Source: Epichloe hybrida
Lineage: Eukaryota > Ascomycota > Sordariomycetes > Hypocreales > Clavicipitaceae
Length of the DNA stretch: 64,000 bases
Assembly: GCA_019022495.1 (NCBI GenBank)
Contig: JAFEKR010000013.1
Location: 310,001-374,000 of the forward strand
Reading direction: 5' to 3'
Within the stretch, counting starts at the first letter, position 1; each line of letters opens with the position of its first letter. The position numbers were made by a program, and so were the translations under genes. Positions 15,250 to 26,593 of the stretch are shown here, in pieces. Below the pieces are notes generated by a model. It was given only the letters and a program-made list of their open reading frames with translations, was not told where the DNA came from and did not search any database.

Positions 15250-16595
15250 GAAGTAATCCATCGGGTGTCTCTGCTGTTGAGCCGAGTTCTCTTTTCTTCT
15301 TTTTTTCTCTCACAACCCCTACCTATCGTGATCGAGGGCTGAATGAAAGCATGGGGTAGTGTAGGACATTCTTGCGACCGCTTTCCGGTTTTGAGTTCAT
15401 TTTAGGCGAGCTTCCCTATGTACATGTAGGTATTGATTTCTCGGTCGAAGATATTTAGCCCCTTTCGGCAAAGTAGCACAAAACATCTCCGCTTTATTAG
15501 ACGACTTACCTGATACCAAGATCTTTGGGGCTTTCTGCTCAGCATCATTGACAAGTTCAACCGACGGACTAATGGACTGCATCACTTGTCAAACTTTGAC
15601 TGCAATATAGGCCAGTATGCGCCAAAGGGCGTCGTCAAAGGGCGTCATCGAATATTCACTCGATTGATTTTTACCATTTCTGGTGGCTTGACATTGGAAT
15701 TACGACTTCCCCTTGGAGGAATCGGCAGTGGTGAAACCCTCCTCAATAGAATTCAACACCCCCTGCGTCGTGAATCCCTTTCGGCCAACACCGAGCACTC
15801 CAGCTTCGGAGGCGCTGCCGCATTCAGCAAGAATGTGACACCACCGAGGGTCCTTCCGGGCGACTTGTCTGTATGTATGACTGATTCTTCGGCCGTGGAG
15901 ACGAAAAGATCAACCCGATCCCGCCAATGCTGTCAGTGGGAACAAATGATGTCAACTGCTGGAACGACTGATCAGAGTACATATTGCGAAATTAGGCGTC
16001 CACCCCCCCCTTTGCCCTTGACTCTCTCCACGTTTTGGTGTTGGCTGTCAGACTTGGCGTCGTCCGCGTCACTCCATTGTTTTGCAATCAATCGATTTGT
16101 CCAGGTTGACGCGACGCCCTTTCCGGCCCTGAGTCGATTGTCACGTTGACGGCTTGCGACAATGCCATCGATTCGGAGTAAAACCCATCATACGCTGCGC
16201 GCTGCGACTGACTAAGCGGTTAGTCCGGCCGTGCAACGACTTGACGGTTTTTCTCTCGGGAGGACCTGCCGAAGTAGCACAGTCAGTGACTGCGACGACC
16301 ACGTGATCACGCGTAAACCACGCTCGACCACGCTCGACCACGGATGCACTTTCACAGACAACGTCGCCGTCTGCCCTGATATTCATTCTTTCAAGCTTGC
16401 ATGGTTTCGCTCTCACGCGGATCCATCTCCGCCACGTTTCCATCGGCGCCCTGTTGCCGCCATCTCGCACATTATCCGATTTCCCACGGTCGCATTATCA
16501 AACTGACGAGAAGCCCCCTGTGCTTGGCTGGCCAAATCCCGGTTTACTGCCTTTCCACTTACACGCTACTGCTCCAAGCCTCAGCTGATCTGGAA

Positions 16596-18426
16596 ATGGC
16601 TGGGAGATCCGGCACTGCCACCACTTCGTTTCTGCAGCTGCAGTCCATTCCACCAGCTCTGCGGCCCCTCGTTCGCGCCTATCTCCTGGGCTACGCATCT
16701 GCCGTTCTGCCACGACTGTTGACACTCGTCCTGCAGCATCTCTCCAACAGGAGACGCAAAGCGCCCAATTACGCGTTGCCAGAAAGGGATGAGAATACCT
16801 TTCTAGATTCGTGCAAGCATGTTCTCAAGACGGGCTTGGATCCGTGCCGGTTTCCCACATTCTGCGCAGCCCTTGTAGGCGGATCAACTCTGTTGCAGGT
16901 CTGACATTACTGCTTTTCCTTTTATATATATACATTCAATCATCTTTCACAAAGTGGCGTTCCACTCCGAAATACTCTATTTAGTTGTTTAGATTGGCTT
17001 ACTGACATGGTTGGAACTATCAGGCGCCCTTGAACAGAATCATAGCTCGCGCAGCCACGAATCTTGGCGGCACTGCTCAACTAAGGTACGGCTGGACGGA
17101 TGGCCGGCCAAACTCTGCCCTCCGCCCCCTTCATCCTATGTGTATGCGACGTGAGCTAACAAGGCTTGGGCCATGTCGTCTGGTAGACTTGCACGATCAC
17201 TGGCCACGGTTATTGCTGCATGGCTGAGTCTCAAGCTATTGCAAGCCAAGAAACCCACGCTGCGACGCCGTGCTGGTTCGGCTACAGTTCGATATGTCGA
17301 TCCTCAAACCGGGGAGAAGCTTGCGGGTAGAACTATAGATCTGACATTGTTTGCTGCCACGCAGGCTGTCGATGTAATCGTCGGCGAACTATGGGCTCGA
17401 CACAAGTCGCGGCGCCAGACTGCAGGAAGATGGACCAAGGTATGCCGTTCCACCATCTCATCAAGTTGCTTTCGCTTTTCCGCTCTCCCTTTCTTCTTCT
17501 CTTCTTTCTTGCAATTGGCTTGGACATTAAAATATACACACATATATATCTATATAGAAACTGACAGCTCATTCAATCTAGGCCGAGGCTGTCGTCTCCA
17601 GAATGACAGACCCAGTCTCGTTCGTAGCCTCCTGCGCCCTCATCATGTGGGCATGGTTCTATGCCCCGGACAACCTTCCCCGGGCATACAACAAGTGGAT
17701 CACCTCTGCAGCCACGTAGATATTCGCCTCATCGAAGCCCTCCGTCGCTGTCGAAACAGGGAGCTCTGCTATGCCAAAGAGACAGGCCAAGCTCCCCTCC
17801 TTGGCACCATGTGTACAGACCACAAGCTCCCGTACGAATGGGGTGATCCTTGCAAGACGGTTCCTTTCCCCTGTGACATAGTCCACATGGGACGCGGCCC
17901 GTCCTGCGAATACCATGCCTGGCGACGATTCTGGCTGTCCTGGAAATGGGCCATGTACACCTACCTACCTCTAGCTCTGGCCCTGCAACTCCGCAAACCC
18001 AACAGGGACAGTCCGAGAACGGCCCTCGTATCTGCCTGCCGGTCGTCCGCCTTCCTAGGCACCTACATCGCCCTGTTCTACTACGGTGTCTGCCTCGGCC
18101 GAACCCGCATCGGTCCGCACATCCTAGGCAAGGACACCGAGTGTAGGCAGCGCATCGACGGCGGATACTGCGTCGGCGTGGGCTGTTTCCTCTGCGGCTG
18201 GAGCGTCCTCATTGAGACGGCGAGTCGGCGCAAGGACATGGCGCTGTTTGTGGCCCCCCGCGCCATGGCGACACTGTTGCCGAGACAGTACTCCATGGGG
18301 GTGCAGTGGCGAGAGACGCTCGCGTTTGCGGTGAGCACGGCCGTCGTGTTTACGTGTGCGATGGAGAATCCTAGACGCGTAAGAGGCATGCTGGGTGGGA
18401 TATTGGGGTTGACAATGAGGGAATGA
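16596..18426 (+). CDS. TMEM135-type membrane protein, with an apparent frameshift
   Basis: TMEM135-family proteins are multi-pass membrane proteins linked to peroxisomes, mitochondria and lipid metabolism. Exons are 16596-16898, 17024-17085, 17187-17439 and 17582-18426. The first part (LRPLVRAYLLGYASAVLPRL), the cysteine-rich block (WGDPCKTVPFPCDIVHMGRG) and the C-terminal membrane segments fit the family. In exon 4 the frame that starts AEAVVSRMTDP stops at 17717-17719. The obviously protein-like continuation VDIRLIEALRRCRNREL lies in another frame, so one base appears to be missing near 17708-17716. The corrected length would be about 487 residues. An alternative is a 44-nt intron at 17716-17759, which keeps frame but deletes that block and lacks a clear branch site. 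The start is chosen at MAGRSG because upstream residues look non-coding. Confidence 0.8.
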
Positions 18427-18781
18427 CATTTGTGTTTTTTTTTCCCCTTCTTTCTTTGTATGCATGATGGGTTGGTGGTGGAGAGGTGTATCATTAAAAG
18501 TATTGTTGTCAGTAGTCACATACTTTCCTGTGACCAAGGGGGTCTTGATTTTTTTTTTTTTGTGAAATTTGATTGTAATGCAAGCAAGGTGGTTTTGCGC
18601 TGACAGGTAAGCCTTTTCCGAATGGTTTAGACTGGGCGGGCAACGCTGTGACGTCTATTCTGCAGAGAAATTGATGCCTTGGCAACGAATCTTGATTTCA
18701 ATTCTGTCAGAAAGAGGAAATTCACTTGCAGATGGGCGACGGCGGCATAGCACCATGACGAAGGAAATCTACTGAAACGCG
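18427..18781. other. Convergent 3' flanks of the TMEM135-type gene and GET2
   Basis: About 355 bp without a gene, including short T runs near 18430 and 18550. Confidence 0.5.
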
Positions 18782-19861
18782 CTATGCCCTCAACCAGGAG
18801 CAAACGCCCAGCACGAAGATACACGTCAAAATGTCGGTCCGCACCGTGGTGAAAATCTGCCCATACTTCAGCCCAACAGCCAGGTACCCCTTGAACGGCT
18901 CGGGAATGAACCCAACGATTGTCCACATGAGGCCTGGCGGCGGAGCACGTCCCTTGTCGAGGAGAAGCCTCGTGGTAAGCAGCACGGCTTCCGACGTGGC
19001 GAATGTCCAGAAGAAGATGCGTCTGCGACGCTCATTCTCATCATCCGCGGCAAGATGCTGCTGATGATGGGTGACGGCGGCGGCTTCTCGTTCCGCGCTG
19101 GTTCCGGAAAATGTCGTGAAGAGTGCGAGATAGAAACCTAGGCCGAGGGCGACGAGGGCATGGATCAGGCGCCATGTCGTGTGATAGGGACTTGGCTGCG
19201 GAGGCGATTGCTGGCCGGGCAGGCCCGTCATTGGAGGCATGCCTGGGAAGGGAGAGCTCCCGGGTCCGCCTGCACCGCCCATCATCTGGGCCATCATCTT
19301 CATCATGGGGTCGTCCTCCATGTTGGGCATGCTGCCGGAGCCCGGCGTGCCTGAGCTCGACTGGCCGGGAGGGGGACGGTCGAGGCCGAGCATCATCTGG
19401 CGAAGCTGGGCTTCACCAGGGTCGGCGCCCGCGCCCGCGGGAACCCGCCTTGAAGTGGCGTCTGGCCCGTTAAAGTGCTGCGAGATGTCGACTTCGTCGG
19501 GATCCGCGTGGGATGGGATGGTCGTCTTGGGTGAGGTCGTGGCGACTGGCTCCGCGAGCTCCGCGGGCTCTGCTGGCACGACTGGCACGACTGGCGTAGC
19601 TTGGTCGGTTTCTAGGGAATGTCTCTTTAGCTTTTCCCACTGGTTTTCTGACGAGCGCATTTCGCGCGTTTCGTCGTCGAGGTGTTTGCCATGCTTACCT
19701 CCCACGACTCGGCCACCGATGCCAGTAATCTTGTTCAGTCTGTCGGCGCCGCCAGACTTGATCTTGGCTTCCCTGCGCTCCCGACGGAGGCGAGCTTGCT
19801 CAGAGGCTCTTTGGGCAGCGGCATCGTTGGGGGAGGAAGCTGCATCTGCGTGCTCGGTCAT
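18782..19861 (-). CDS. GET2: GET complex subunit Get2
   Basis: Get2 and Get1 form the ER-membrane receptor that accepts tail-anchored proteins from Get3. A single exon encodes 359 residues. The N-terminal cytosolic motif LRRERREAKIKSGGADRLNKITG (about residues 25-47, in part) is the charged helix pair that contacts Get3. Residues 100-220 are low-complexity (P, G, M: DDPMMKMMAQMMGG). Three hydrophobic segments follow: IHALVALGLGFYLALF, FFWTFATSEAVLLT, and the C-terminal LTCIFVLGVCSWL. This order matches fungal Get2/CAML-like proteins. The start is the first ATG and directly precedes the conserved motif. Confidence 0.92.
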   Translation of the reverse strand: MTEHADAASSPNDAAAQRASEQARLRRERREAKIKSGGADRLNKITGIGGRVVGGKHGKHLDDETREMRSSENQWEKLKRHSLETDQATPVVPVVPAEPAELAEPVATTSPKTTIPSHADPDEVDISQHFNGPDATSRRVPAGAGADPGEAQLRQMMLGLDRPPPGQSSSGTPGSGSMPNMEDDPMMKMMAQMMGGAGGPGSSPFPGMPPMTGLPGQQSPPQPSPYHTTWRLIHALVALGLGFYLALFTTFSGTSAEREAAAVTHHQQHLAADDENERRRRIFFWTFATSEAVLLTTRLLLDKGRAPPPGLMWTIVGFIPEPFKGYLAVGLKYGQIFTTVRTDILTCIFVLGVCSWLRA

Positions 19862-21522
19862 GCTGGCGTTAACGGGCTGGCGGGCTGTGGGCTGTGGGCT
19901 GTGGGAGCTACGAGGTAATGATGCAATTCAAGGCAACGTGGACAAAATGCTGCTGGGAAAATAACCAGGATATTCTAGCTCTCTGTACATATGTAGTGGT
20001 GTCGTCGTCGTTGTGGGTCCGGCAGACGCCTCACTCGCTCCTGCCGTTGGCACTGAGTCATGGATGGCTTCTCATCCTGCACCTCAACTCGCCCCAGTCA
20101 ATGGGCCACCTTGTCCAACGCAGTTGCCAAATTGCCCAAAACTCGGCCTTGGGATGGAAAAACAAGGACGGGTTTATCTGGCTGTTTTGCCGGAAATATG
20201 ATGAGTGAATCATATGGTTCAATTGATTGAAGCGGGGGAAAACCTGTGCGCTTACCCTAATGGTTTGCGCATTATTAATGCTAAAACGCAGTGTCTGAAA
20301 AGTCTTATGCATGCTTGGCCGTGCAACAAGAAGCTCATCAAGGGTACATGCTACTGATGCGTCCCTAGCACGGATGGCAACTGACACTTCCTTCATGCCG
20401 GGCAAGTCGTCATCGTTCATGAAAATATAAATATAAATAATGGAGTCGGGCTCTTCTTTTTGGCAACCTTGTTCTGACGCATGGTTCCCACACGTGAGGC
20501 GCACATGTTTAACCAGGAGGGGTGGGTGGTTAGCAAATGATGGAAAGGTTGTTGAGCCGATCATAACCAGCTGTGAGATGAAAAGTGCTCGGAAAGCCAG
20601 GCCATGGAAAACCTTCCCAATTCAACCGTGCTGATCGCCCCGAACGTTTGTTGTTGGGATCGAAAGTTGCTCGCCCGCACTGGACCGAGTCAAGTACTGG
20701 TTACTGTACCCCGGAGGTGGAGCAGATCTGAGATGCAGGTCGTAATAAATGAGCCCCCGGTTTTGCTGCCATTTCACGAGATAAAACAGGGGAGGCTTGT
20801 CAGGACTAATACATGTAATGCGTACATACATTTCACGGATACCGGAGTACTCGGTATTGTATGGCGCATTGGCGGTGGTTCGCACTGACTGACTATTAAT
20901 TCCCTTTCTCCTGAGAATTGCATGGGACCAAACGCGGCTTTCTTCCTTCCTTCCTCCCATGCTGCTTGTTGCTCGATTTCTTTCCACTCGCTTTCAGAAT
21001 CTCCCTGGGAAGGAAGGAGCGAGCTGAGACTGGAGCTTGGACGAAAAAGGTCCTGCCGGTGTCCACGTGAACCTGATCTTGTGTTCCCCCCTTCGCACGT
21101 ATTTCTTCTTCTTTTTTTTTTTGCGCCGTGTATTTATTCCGCCTTGTCTTGCGTGATCTTTCATCACGCTCACTCTCAACCATCCCCCACCAAAAGTTAC
21201 AAGCATCGACGGCTCATCGTCTGGGTATACATACGGGGGTTGACTGGCTGGTACGACGTGGGCAATTCACAACAGACGACGAGTCAACAGACGACGAGTC
21301 AACAGACGACACACAACTTTACTATTTAGTCCACTCGGCACCTTGTGACAACGCCATAGCAGCCCCACAGGACGAACCACCCGACGCTGCAGGTTAGCTG
21401 GTATCCTCGTCTTCCGTCACCAGACCCCCCCGATCATTGTTTGACACCGCCAGCAGACGCGGCGTCACCTCTCAACTCCACCACCTCCACTTCCCTTATT
21501 ACTACGCTTCCCCTTCAATTGA
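19862..21522. promoter_or_regulatory. Divergent intergenic region between GET2 and the sugar transporter
   Basis: About 1.66 kb with no supported gene. It contains a 16-bp direct repeat (GACGACGAGTCAACA type) at about 21276-21310 and pyrimidine-rich sequence before the transporter. The 5' leader of the transporter probably starts within the last few hundred bases. Confidence 0.45.
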
Positions 21523-23973
21523 ATGCAGAGGGGGCGCTGCTGCTCAACAGCCCCAAGACCGCCCAAAATTGCTTCGACAAACCCATCCCGTCTCCCTTCC
21601 AACATTCCCTTGCGGACCCTCCCTACCCGTTTAGATATCGACCAAGACTCCCAGTCTGCCTCCTTGCTTGGTTTCTCCAATCCCGCTCGCTCCTCCCAGG
21701 CGAGGCTGTCATCAGGCTCCGAGTCTTCCTGGACCGACACTGGCGATATTGGTGATCAATTTGCCGACGACAACGACCCTGTACGTCTTCAGCTGCCCGA
21801 CGAGCTTGAGCAAGAGCTTCTCGCTGGTGTGCAGAAGCGTCAGTCCAAACCCCAAAAAAGGGTCCGCATTCACGACCCTTCGCCGCAGCGATATCATCGC
21901 TCCGAGTCGATACATCTCGCTCCCATCGACAAAGAGGCCATTGATATTCCTCCGATAAAACCGCCGCGACCCTCACGCGCAGAACGCTGCCTAGGAGCCA
22001 TCATGTCGGGACGATCGGGTTCTGTCCACGGCCTAACAGGCAAGGCCCTGATGTACGCCTCTTCCAGCTATATGTGTCTCTAGCATACGCGAACACATGT
22101 ACTGACTTTATGCAGTTATTTCACAAGCATATTTGTTTCTCTCGGCGTGTTTCTATTTGGTTATGATCAAGGCGTTATGTCGGGCATTATCACGTATGAA
22201 TCATCTCGCCTCAACCCATCCCTACCATGTGTTATGTGACATCCAGCGGGGTGTCAGCTAACGAACGTATTCCTTTTTGCACAGTGGCCCATTCTTCATT
22301 GATTACTTCAACCATCCATCCAAGGCTCAGGTCGGTACCATGGTTGCCATATTGGAAGTCGGTGCCTTTTTTGCCTCGCTTATTGTCGGTCGAGTCGGAG
22401 ACATCATTGGTCGACGTCGAACAATTTTGTACGGATCGTGTATATTCTTCGTGGGCGGAGCCTTGCAAACAATGGCCACATCCATGGCCATGATGATGGT
22501 CGGCCGTATTATTGCCGGTCTCGGCGTTGGCATGCTCTCCACCATTGTGCCCGTATATCAATCCGAAATCTCCCCGCCGCATAATCGAGGAAAGTTGGCT
22601 TGCATTGAATTCTCCGGCAACATCATTGGGTACACCACATCCGTATGGGTTGATTACGGCTGCGGTTTCATCGAAAGTAATCTGTCGTGGCGGATTCCGC
22701 TTCTTATGCAGTGTGCCATGGGTGCTCTATTGGGCATTGGCAGCTTAATCATTGTGGAATCCCCAAGGTGAGTTGTTTCCCTTTTTCCCCTTCTTTTTTT
22801 TTCCTGCAGCAACGAAAGAGGAGAGACCAACGTGTTTGAAAAATGTAGATGGCTTCTTGACAATGATCACGACGAGGAGGGCATGGTGGTGATTGCCAAC
22901 CTCTATGGTGGTGGTGATATTCACGACCCCAAAGCTAGAGACGAGTACCGCGAAATCAAGATGAACGTTTTGCTACAGCGACAGGAGGGTGATCGAACTT
23001 ACTCGGAGATGTTCCGCAAATACCGAACGCGTGTTTTCATCGCCATGTCTGCCCAAGCGCTGGCGCAGCTCAACGGCATCAATGTCATCTCGTACTACGC
23101 CCCGTACGTTTTTGAATCCGCAGGCTGGGTCGGCCACGATGCCGTTCTCATGACCGGTTTCAACGGAATCACCTACTTCCTGTCGACCATTCCTCCCTGG
23201 TACTTGGTGGATCGATGGGGCCGACGGCCGATCCTCTTGTCTGGTGCTATCGCCATGGCCATCTCTCTGTCGCTCATTTCCTACTTCATCTACCTTGATA
23301 TCCGGTGGACGCCGAGAATGGTGGTCTTGTCCGTCATGATTTATAATGCAGCCTTTGGGTACTCATGGGGACCCATTCCCTGGCTCTACCCTCCCGAGAT
23401 CCTTCCCCTCAGCATTCGATCCAAGGGTGCCAGTCTCTCCACGGCAACCAACTGGGCCTTTAATTGGTTAGTGGGAGAAATGACTCCTATTTTGCAAGAA
23501 TGGATCAAGTGGCGCCTCTATCTCGTCCATGCTTTCTTCTGCGTGGTATCCTTTGTCATTGGTGAGCACACTTCTGGCATGTTCTACAGTCAATGACCTG
23601 TGACTGACCACGTATTGTAGTCTACTTCACATATCCCGAGACGTGCGGCGTGCGTCTCGAAGATATGAATTCTCTCTTTGGCGATTCTAGCACAGTCATG
23701 GGTACGCCCTCTATCCATGCCGACAATGAATCGCTCATGCGTGCCGGCTCGCCAGGACCCTCACGAGATATTCCGGGTCTGAATCTGGAGGTCGGCGACA
23801 TGGACGACGACCCCAAATCGCAGATCCAGACCAGTGGTGGCGAGGATCGAAGCGTTGGCGGCTGGTTGTCGCGAGTTGTTGCACGCGGCCGATCGCCTAG
23901 TATCAGCAGTGGCCGCCAGGGCCGATATGCTCCCCTGGGCCAACGAGACGGGGGTAGCCGCAACAACCAATAA
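21523..23973 (+). CDS. MFS sugar (hexose) transporter with long N-terminal extension
   Basis: Plasma-membrane sugar porter or sensor of the major facilitator superfamily. Five exons (21523-22052, 22116-22193, 22285-22767, 22849-23561, 23621-23973) total 718 residues. The 12-TM core begins YFTSIFVSLGVFLFGYDQG. Family marks follow: GRVGDIIGRRR after TM2, PVYQSEISPPHNRGKL after TM4, a QLNGINVISYYAP block in TM7, DRWGRRP in the second half, and PETCGVRLEDMN after TM12. The roughly 180 residues ahead of TM1 are charged and serine-rich (for example DDNDPVRLQLPDELEQELL) and the C-tail is also long. A shorter start at 22003 (MSGRSGSVHG) would give 558 residues, closer to usual porters. I prefer the long form because the extension reads like coding sequence. 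Substrate is not determined. Confidence 0.9.
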
Positions 23974-24885
23974 AGCGAACCGGGCACACATTTACGCAAA
24001 TAGAGTTCTGCAAACACAATAGACAAATTCGATGACTTGAAAGACACGGGGCGTTTACCTGACGAGGATGTCAGGGACAATGCACAGCAGGCCCACGTGG
24101 GTGCAGAAGAGCGACACATGTACAACGTATGGCTGCCGACTTTTTTTCAGGCACGCACATGGTGGGCCATGTGGCCACGGGTAATAAAAGCGATTTTCAT
24201 TATCGCAGATATTAGCGCAAGGATCTGGCGTGGGCTGAGATGTGTCAACTTTGGCAGGACCATAGACTGCTCAGCGACCAACGTATTCGGAGCGCCTGGC
24301 AATATAAAAGCGACACTGATGTGCATTTTCTTCCCGCGACCAGTACCTCTGTTGAATGATGTGCGGACAGGCAGATGCCATTTACTACCATGTACAGTGT
24401 CTTAGTGTGCTCCAACCTCAATCTGTTGGGGGCAGGTGCGGTGCGATGCACCTTACCCACCCACTAAAAACCCCTTTCACCGAGGACCTCTAAACACGCA
24501 TCTGCCAAGTCCTAATCGGGATAGACAATCCACCCACCTGTTCTTAGTGTGGCTTATGTCTATTTATCTTTGTAGCTATAGAGATTATTAATGCAGGCCT
24601 TTTTATCCCTTTACTAGCTATTTAATGCTACTATAGAAACTGTGGTTAATGCTATTTAGAGTGCGTAAGCTAGCGAGGGATTTGTTGTCTTAATACTGCG
24701 AAGATTGATGGACGACTGGACAAACGCAGACCATGTCATATATACGGATCGCTTGGCGCCTATTCCTGCGACAGTTGAGCCTGCTCCCAGAGGCTCTCAG
24801 TCGTATATTTCTTTCCTGCCGCCAGCTCTTCTCATACCAACCTGAAAGCACCGCAAAGGTCAGCTCTCCCTAACACCCTTCATCC
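23974..24885. other. AT-rich intergenic DNA at the left edge of the accessory island
   Basis: The part from about 24540 to 24720 is rich in TA and in TAGCTA/TTAATGC words, as in repeat-induced-point-mutation relics of transposons. I could not recognise the original element. No gene is supported. Confidence 0.5.
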
Positions 24886-25819
24886 ATGAATACTCGATTA
24901 GACAACCAGAAGACGATAAATAATGTCCACACCTCACGAAATGCTATTGGCATGGACTACCAACCCCAGGAGGTTGTCGCTATCATTCACCACAGTACCA
25001 CAGTACCAATGCCATTATTGGAAGGCTGGGGGATAACATTGTGCTGAAGTATCCACGTTACGCCTGGTGGGATTTTCCAGATGCTGAGCAAAAACACCGC
25101 GCTGTTCGGGATGCAAAAGCCAGTTTTCTCATCGAAGGAGAGGTTCTCAAGCTGCTAGGTGACCATCCGCGCATCGTGAAGTACGGAACCTTGAATTTCC
25201 TCCATCAGGCCAATACTGACGAGCTTGCAGATTTCTGGGACGATCTGACCCCCAAGGTTTCAAATTTGCAGAAGCGGATAAAGGAAATCTTCAGCAGTAC
25301 ATTGACAGTTCGTTTCCCACAATGACCCCTGAGATGCAAGCCGCTTGGTGCTTGCAAGCCACTGAAGCTATTGCCTACTTGCACTCAAAAGATGTGATCC
25401 ACTCGGATTTACGGCCTGAGAACTACCTGCTCTACTCATGTCCCGATGGCCGGATTGAGGTACGTCTCTGTGACTTCGGAGGTTCGACGTATGGAGGAAG
25501 GATAGGCCCCAATCTCCCCGATTCAGGTTTCTTCGACCCTCGCAAGCCGCTCATCCCCACACCGGCTACCGATATATTCAGTCTAGGTTCTGTCTTGTAC
25601 ACCATCATGTCGGGACACTGGCCGCACTGGGCTGATGGAGAAGACTTCCTAGCGTACAGGTGCAGGGTTGACCAACTTTTTGAAAAGGGCGAGTTTCCCA
25701 CGGTCAGTAACCTCGATGGCGGCTCAATTATCCAAGGCTGCTGGAATGACCAACATGTCACTGCCGCCGAGCTTTTGCTCAATTGTCGCCAGGTGTTCAA
25801 CGATGGCCGCGGTATCTAG
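24886..25819 (+). pseudogene. Protein-kinase-like gene disrupted by an 8-bp tandem duplication
   Basis: A small kinase-fold protein related to fungal Ser/Thr kinases. From the ATG at 24886 the frame reads MDYQPQEVVAIIHHST and then runs into a stop near 25044. The matching continuation (IIGRLGDNIVLKYPRYAWW) is in another frame. The break coincides with two perfect tandem copies of CACAGTAC at 24991-25006; one copy would leave the frame open. A normal 50-nt intron follows at 25181-25230 (GTACGG donor, CTGAC branch, GCAG acceptor), after which FLGRSDPQGFKFAEADKGNLQ leads into the catalytic part. The lysine (VLK), the HRD-like HSDLRPEN and DFG (LCDFGG) are all present, so apart from the duplication the gene looks intact. 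It lies between AT-rich blocks, unlike the dense genes around it. An intact length would be about 291 residues. Confidence 0.75.
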
Positions 25820-26474
25820 GAACTATGTGTAATACCCTTCTGACTGGTTTCAATACTGAATAATGAAAATGAAAATGAGAATTGGACTTGATGACGGGCT
25901 TGAACACTGTGCCGAAATGCTCTCTGAATCGTGTCCAGATGTCGACATGTCAACCAGAAGAACGAATCTCACGTGGTGCTTCGCTGAGACTACCTACTCA
26001 GGGCCGGGAAGATATGGGGCATCAGCACGGGACTACCGGCTGGAGGGAGCAGAGGCCAGTTGAAGACATCTTACTCCCAGGGGCGCCATGCAAGCGGTAC
26101 ACACACGTAAGTTGCCCAAGGTTGAAGACGATTTGTGATAAAGGCAGAATGCTAGAAGGCATAAAACAATCTTTATAATTGACTCTCTCGCATGATACAT
26201 CGATGTTCGCTACTCATTTGCACACCTTTACGCTCCACGTGCTCGCTTGGCTCCTCCATTAACTTCTGAATCTTCTAGTGGTTGCTTATTGTTAGGCTAG
26301 GCAATATTATCCCCCCCCTAGTATGCAGATTCGCGGCTTGAATTTATAATAGTTGGTAAAAGTATTATATATAAATACTATATCTTACTTTACTAATAGC
26401 TTTTCCTTTCTTACTTAATTATTATATTTTGAATAATCTCAGCTATATAAAGTAGCTTACAACCCCTTATCGTC
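25820..26474. other. AT-rich decayed DNA between the kinase-like gene and the 5S gene
   Basis: From about 26270 to 26465 the sequence is very AT-rich (TATATAAATACTATA-like words) and resembles point-mutated repeat DNA. No open frame of interest was seen. Confidence 0.5.
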
Positions 26475-26593
26475 ACATACGACCATACCTACTAGAATAT
26501 ACGGGATCCCGTCCGCTCTCCCATAGTCAAGCTAGTAAGGGGCAGATTAGTAGTTGGGTCGGTGACGACCAGCGAACACCGGCTGTTGTATGT
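26475..26593 (+). rRNA. 5S ribosomal RNA gene (divergent copy)
   Basis: A 119-nt stretch starts ACATACGACCATAC and ends TGTTGTATGT, so the two ends pair as helix I of fungal 5S RNA. Inside are GGGATCCCGTCCGCTCTCCC, an A-box-like AAGCTAGTAAGG and a C-box region GGGTCGGTGACGACCAGCGA, the internal promoter used by TFIIIA. A T run (26597-26600) follows within 10 nt as a pol III terminator. From memory of the filamentous-fungal beta-type 5S, the differences are mostly C/T and G/A, several of them paired across a helix. Fungal 5S genes are dispersed singly, which fits this location. It may be functional or an early pseudogene. Confidence 0.88.

Larger units (their letters stand above)
13530..16595. 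promoter_or_regulatory. 3-kb gene-poor region between divergent bHLH and TMEM135-type genes
   Basis: No gene could be supported. The region holds a degenerate 9-bp GACACGATG repeat (about 13730-13785), a C-rich block (13900-14035 on the minus strand), the 11-bp repeat at 14095-14172, a CATCAG hexamer run at 15178-15249, and TACGGANTA-type motifs at 14357 and 14830. It probably contains the long promoter and leader of the bHLH gene and the TMEM135-type promoter. The open frames inside are short and compositionally unlike coding sequence. Confidence 0.5.

Noticed and set aside
15586..16149. A 187-residue open frame in the gene-poor region
   Set aside because: No family features, no splice structure and codon use unlike neighbouring genes.
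25181..25230. Second frame break in the kinase-like gene
   Set aside because: Explained by a normal 50-nt intron with consensus donor, branch and acceptor.
11299..26475. Possible tRNA genes (GGTTCGA-like B boxes)
   Set aside because: The few matches lie in coding sequence or lack an A box, an acceptor stem and a T run. Only the 5S gene looks like a pol III gene.
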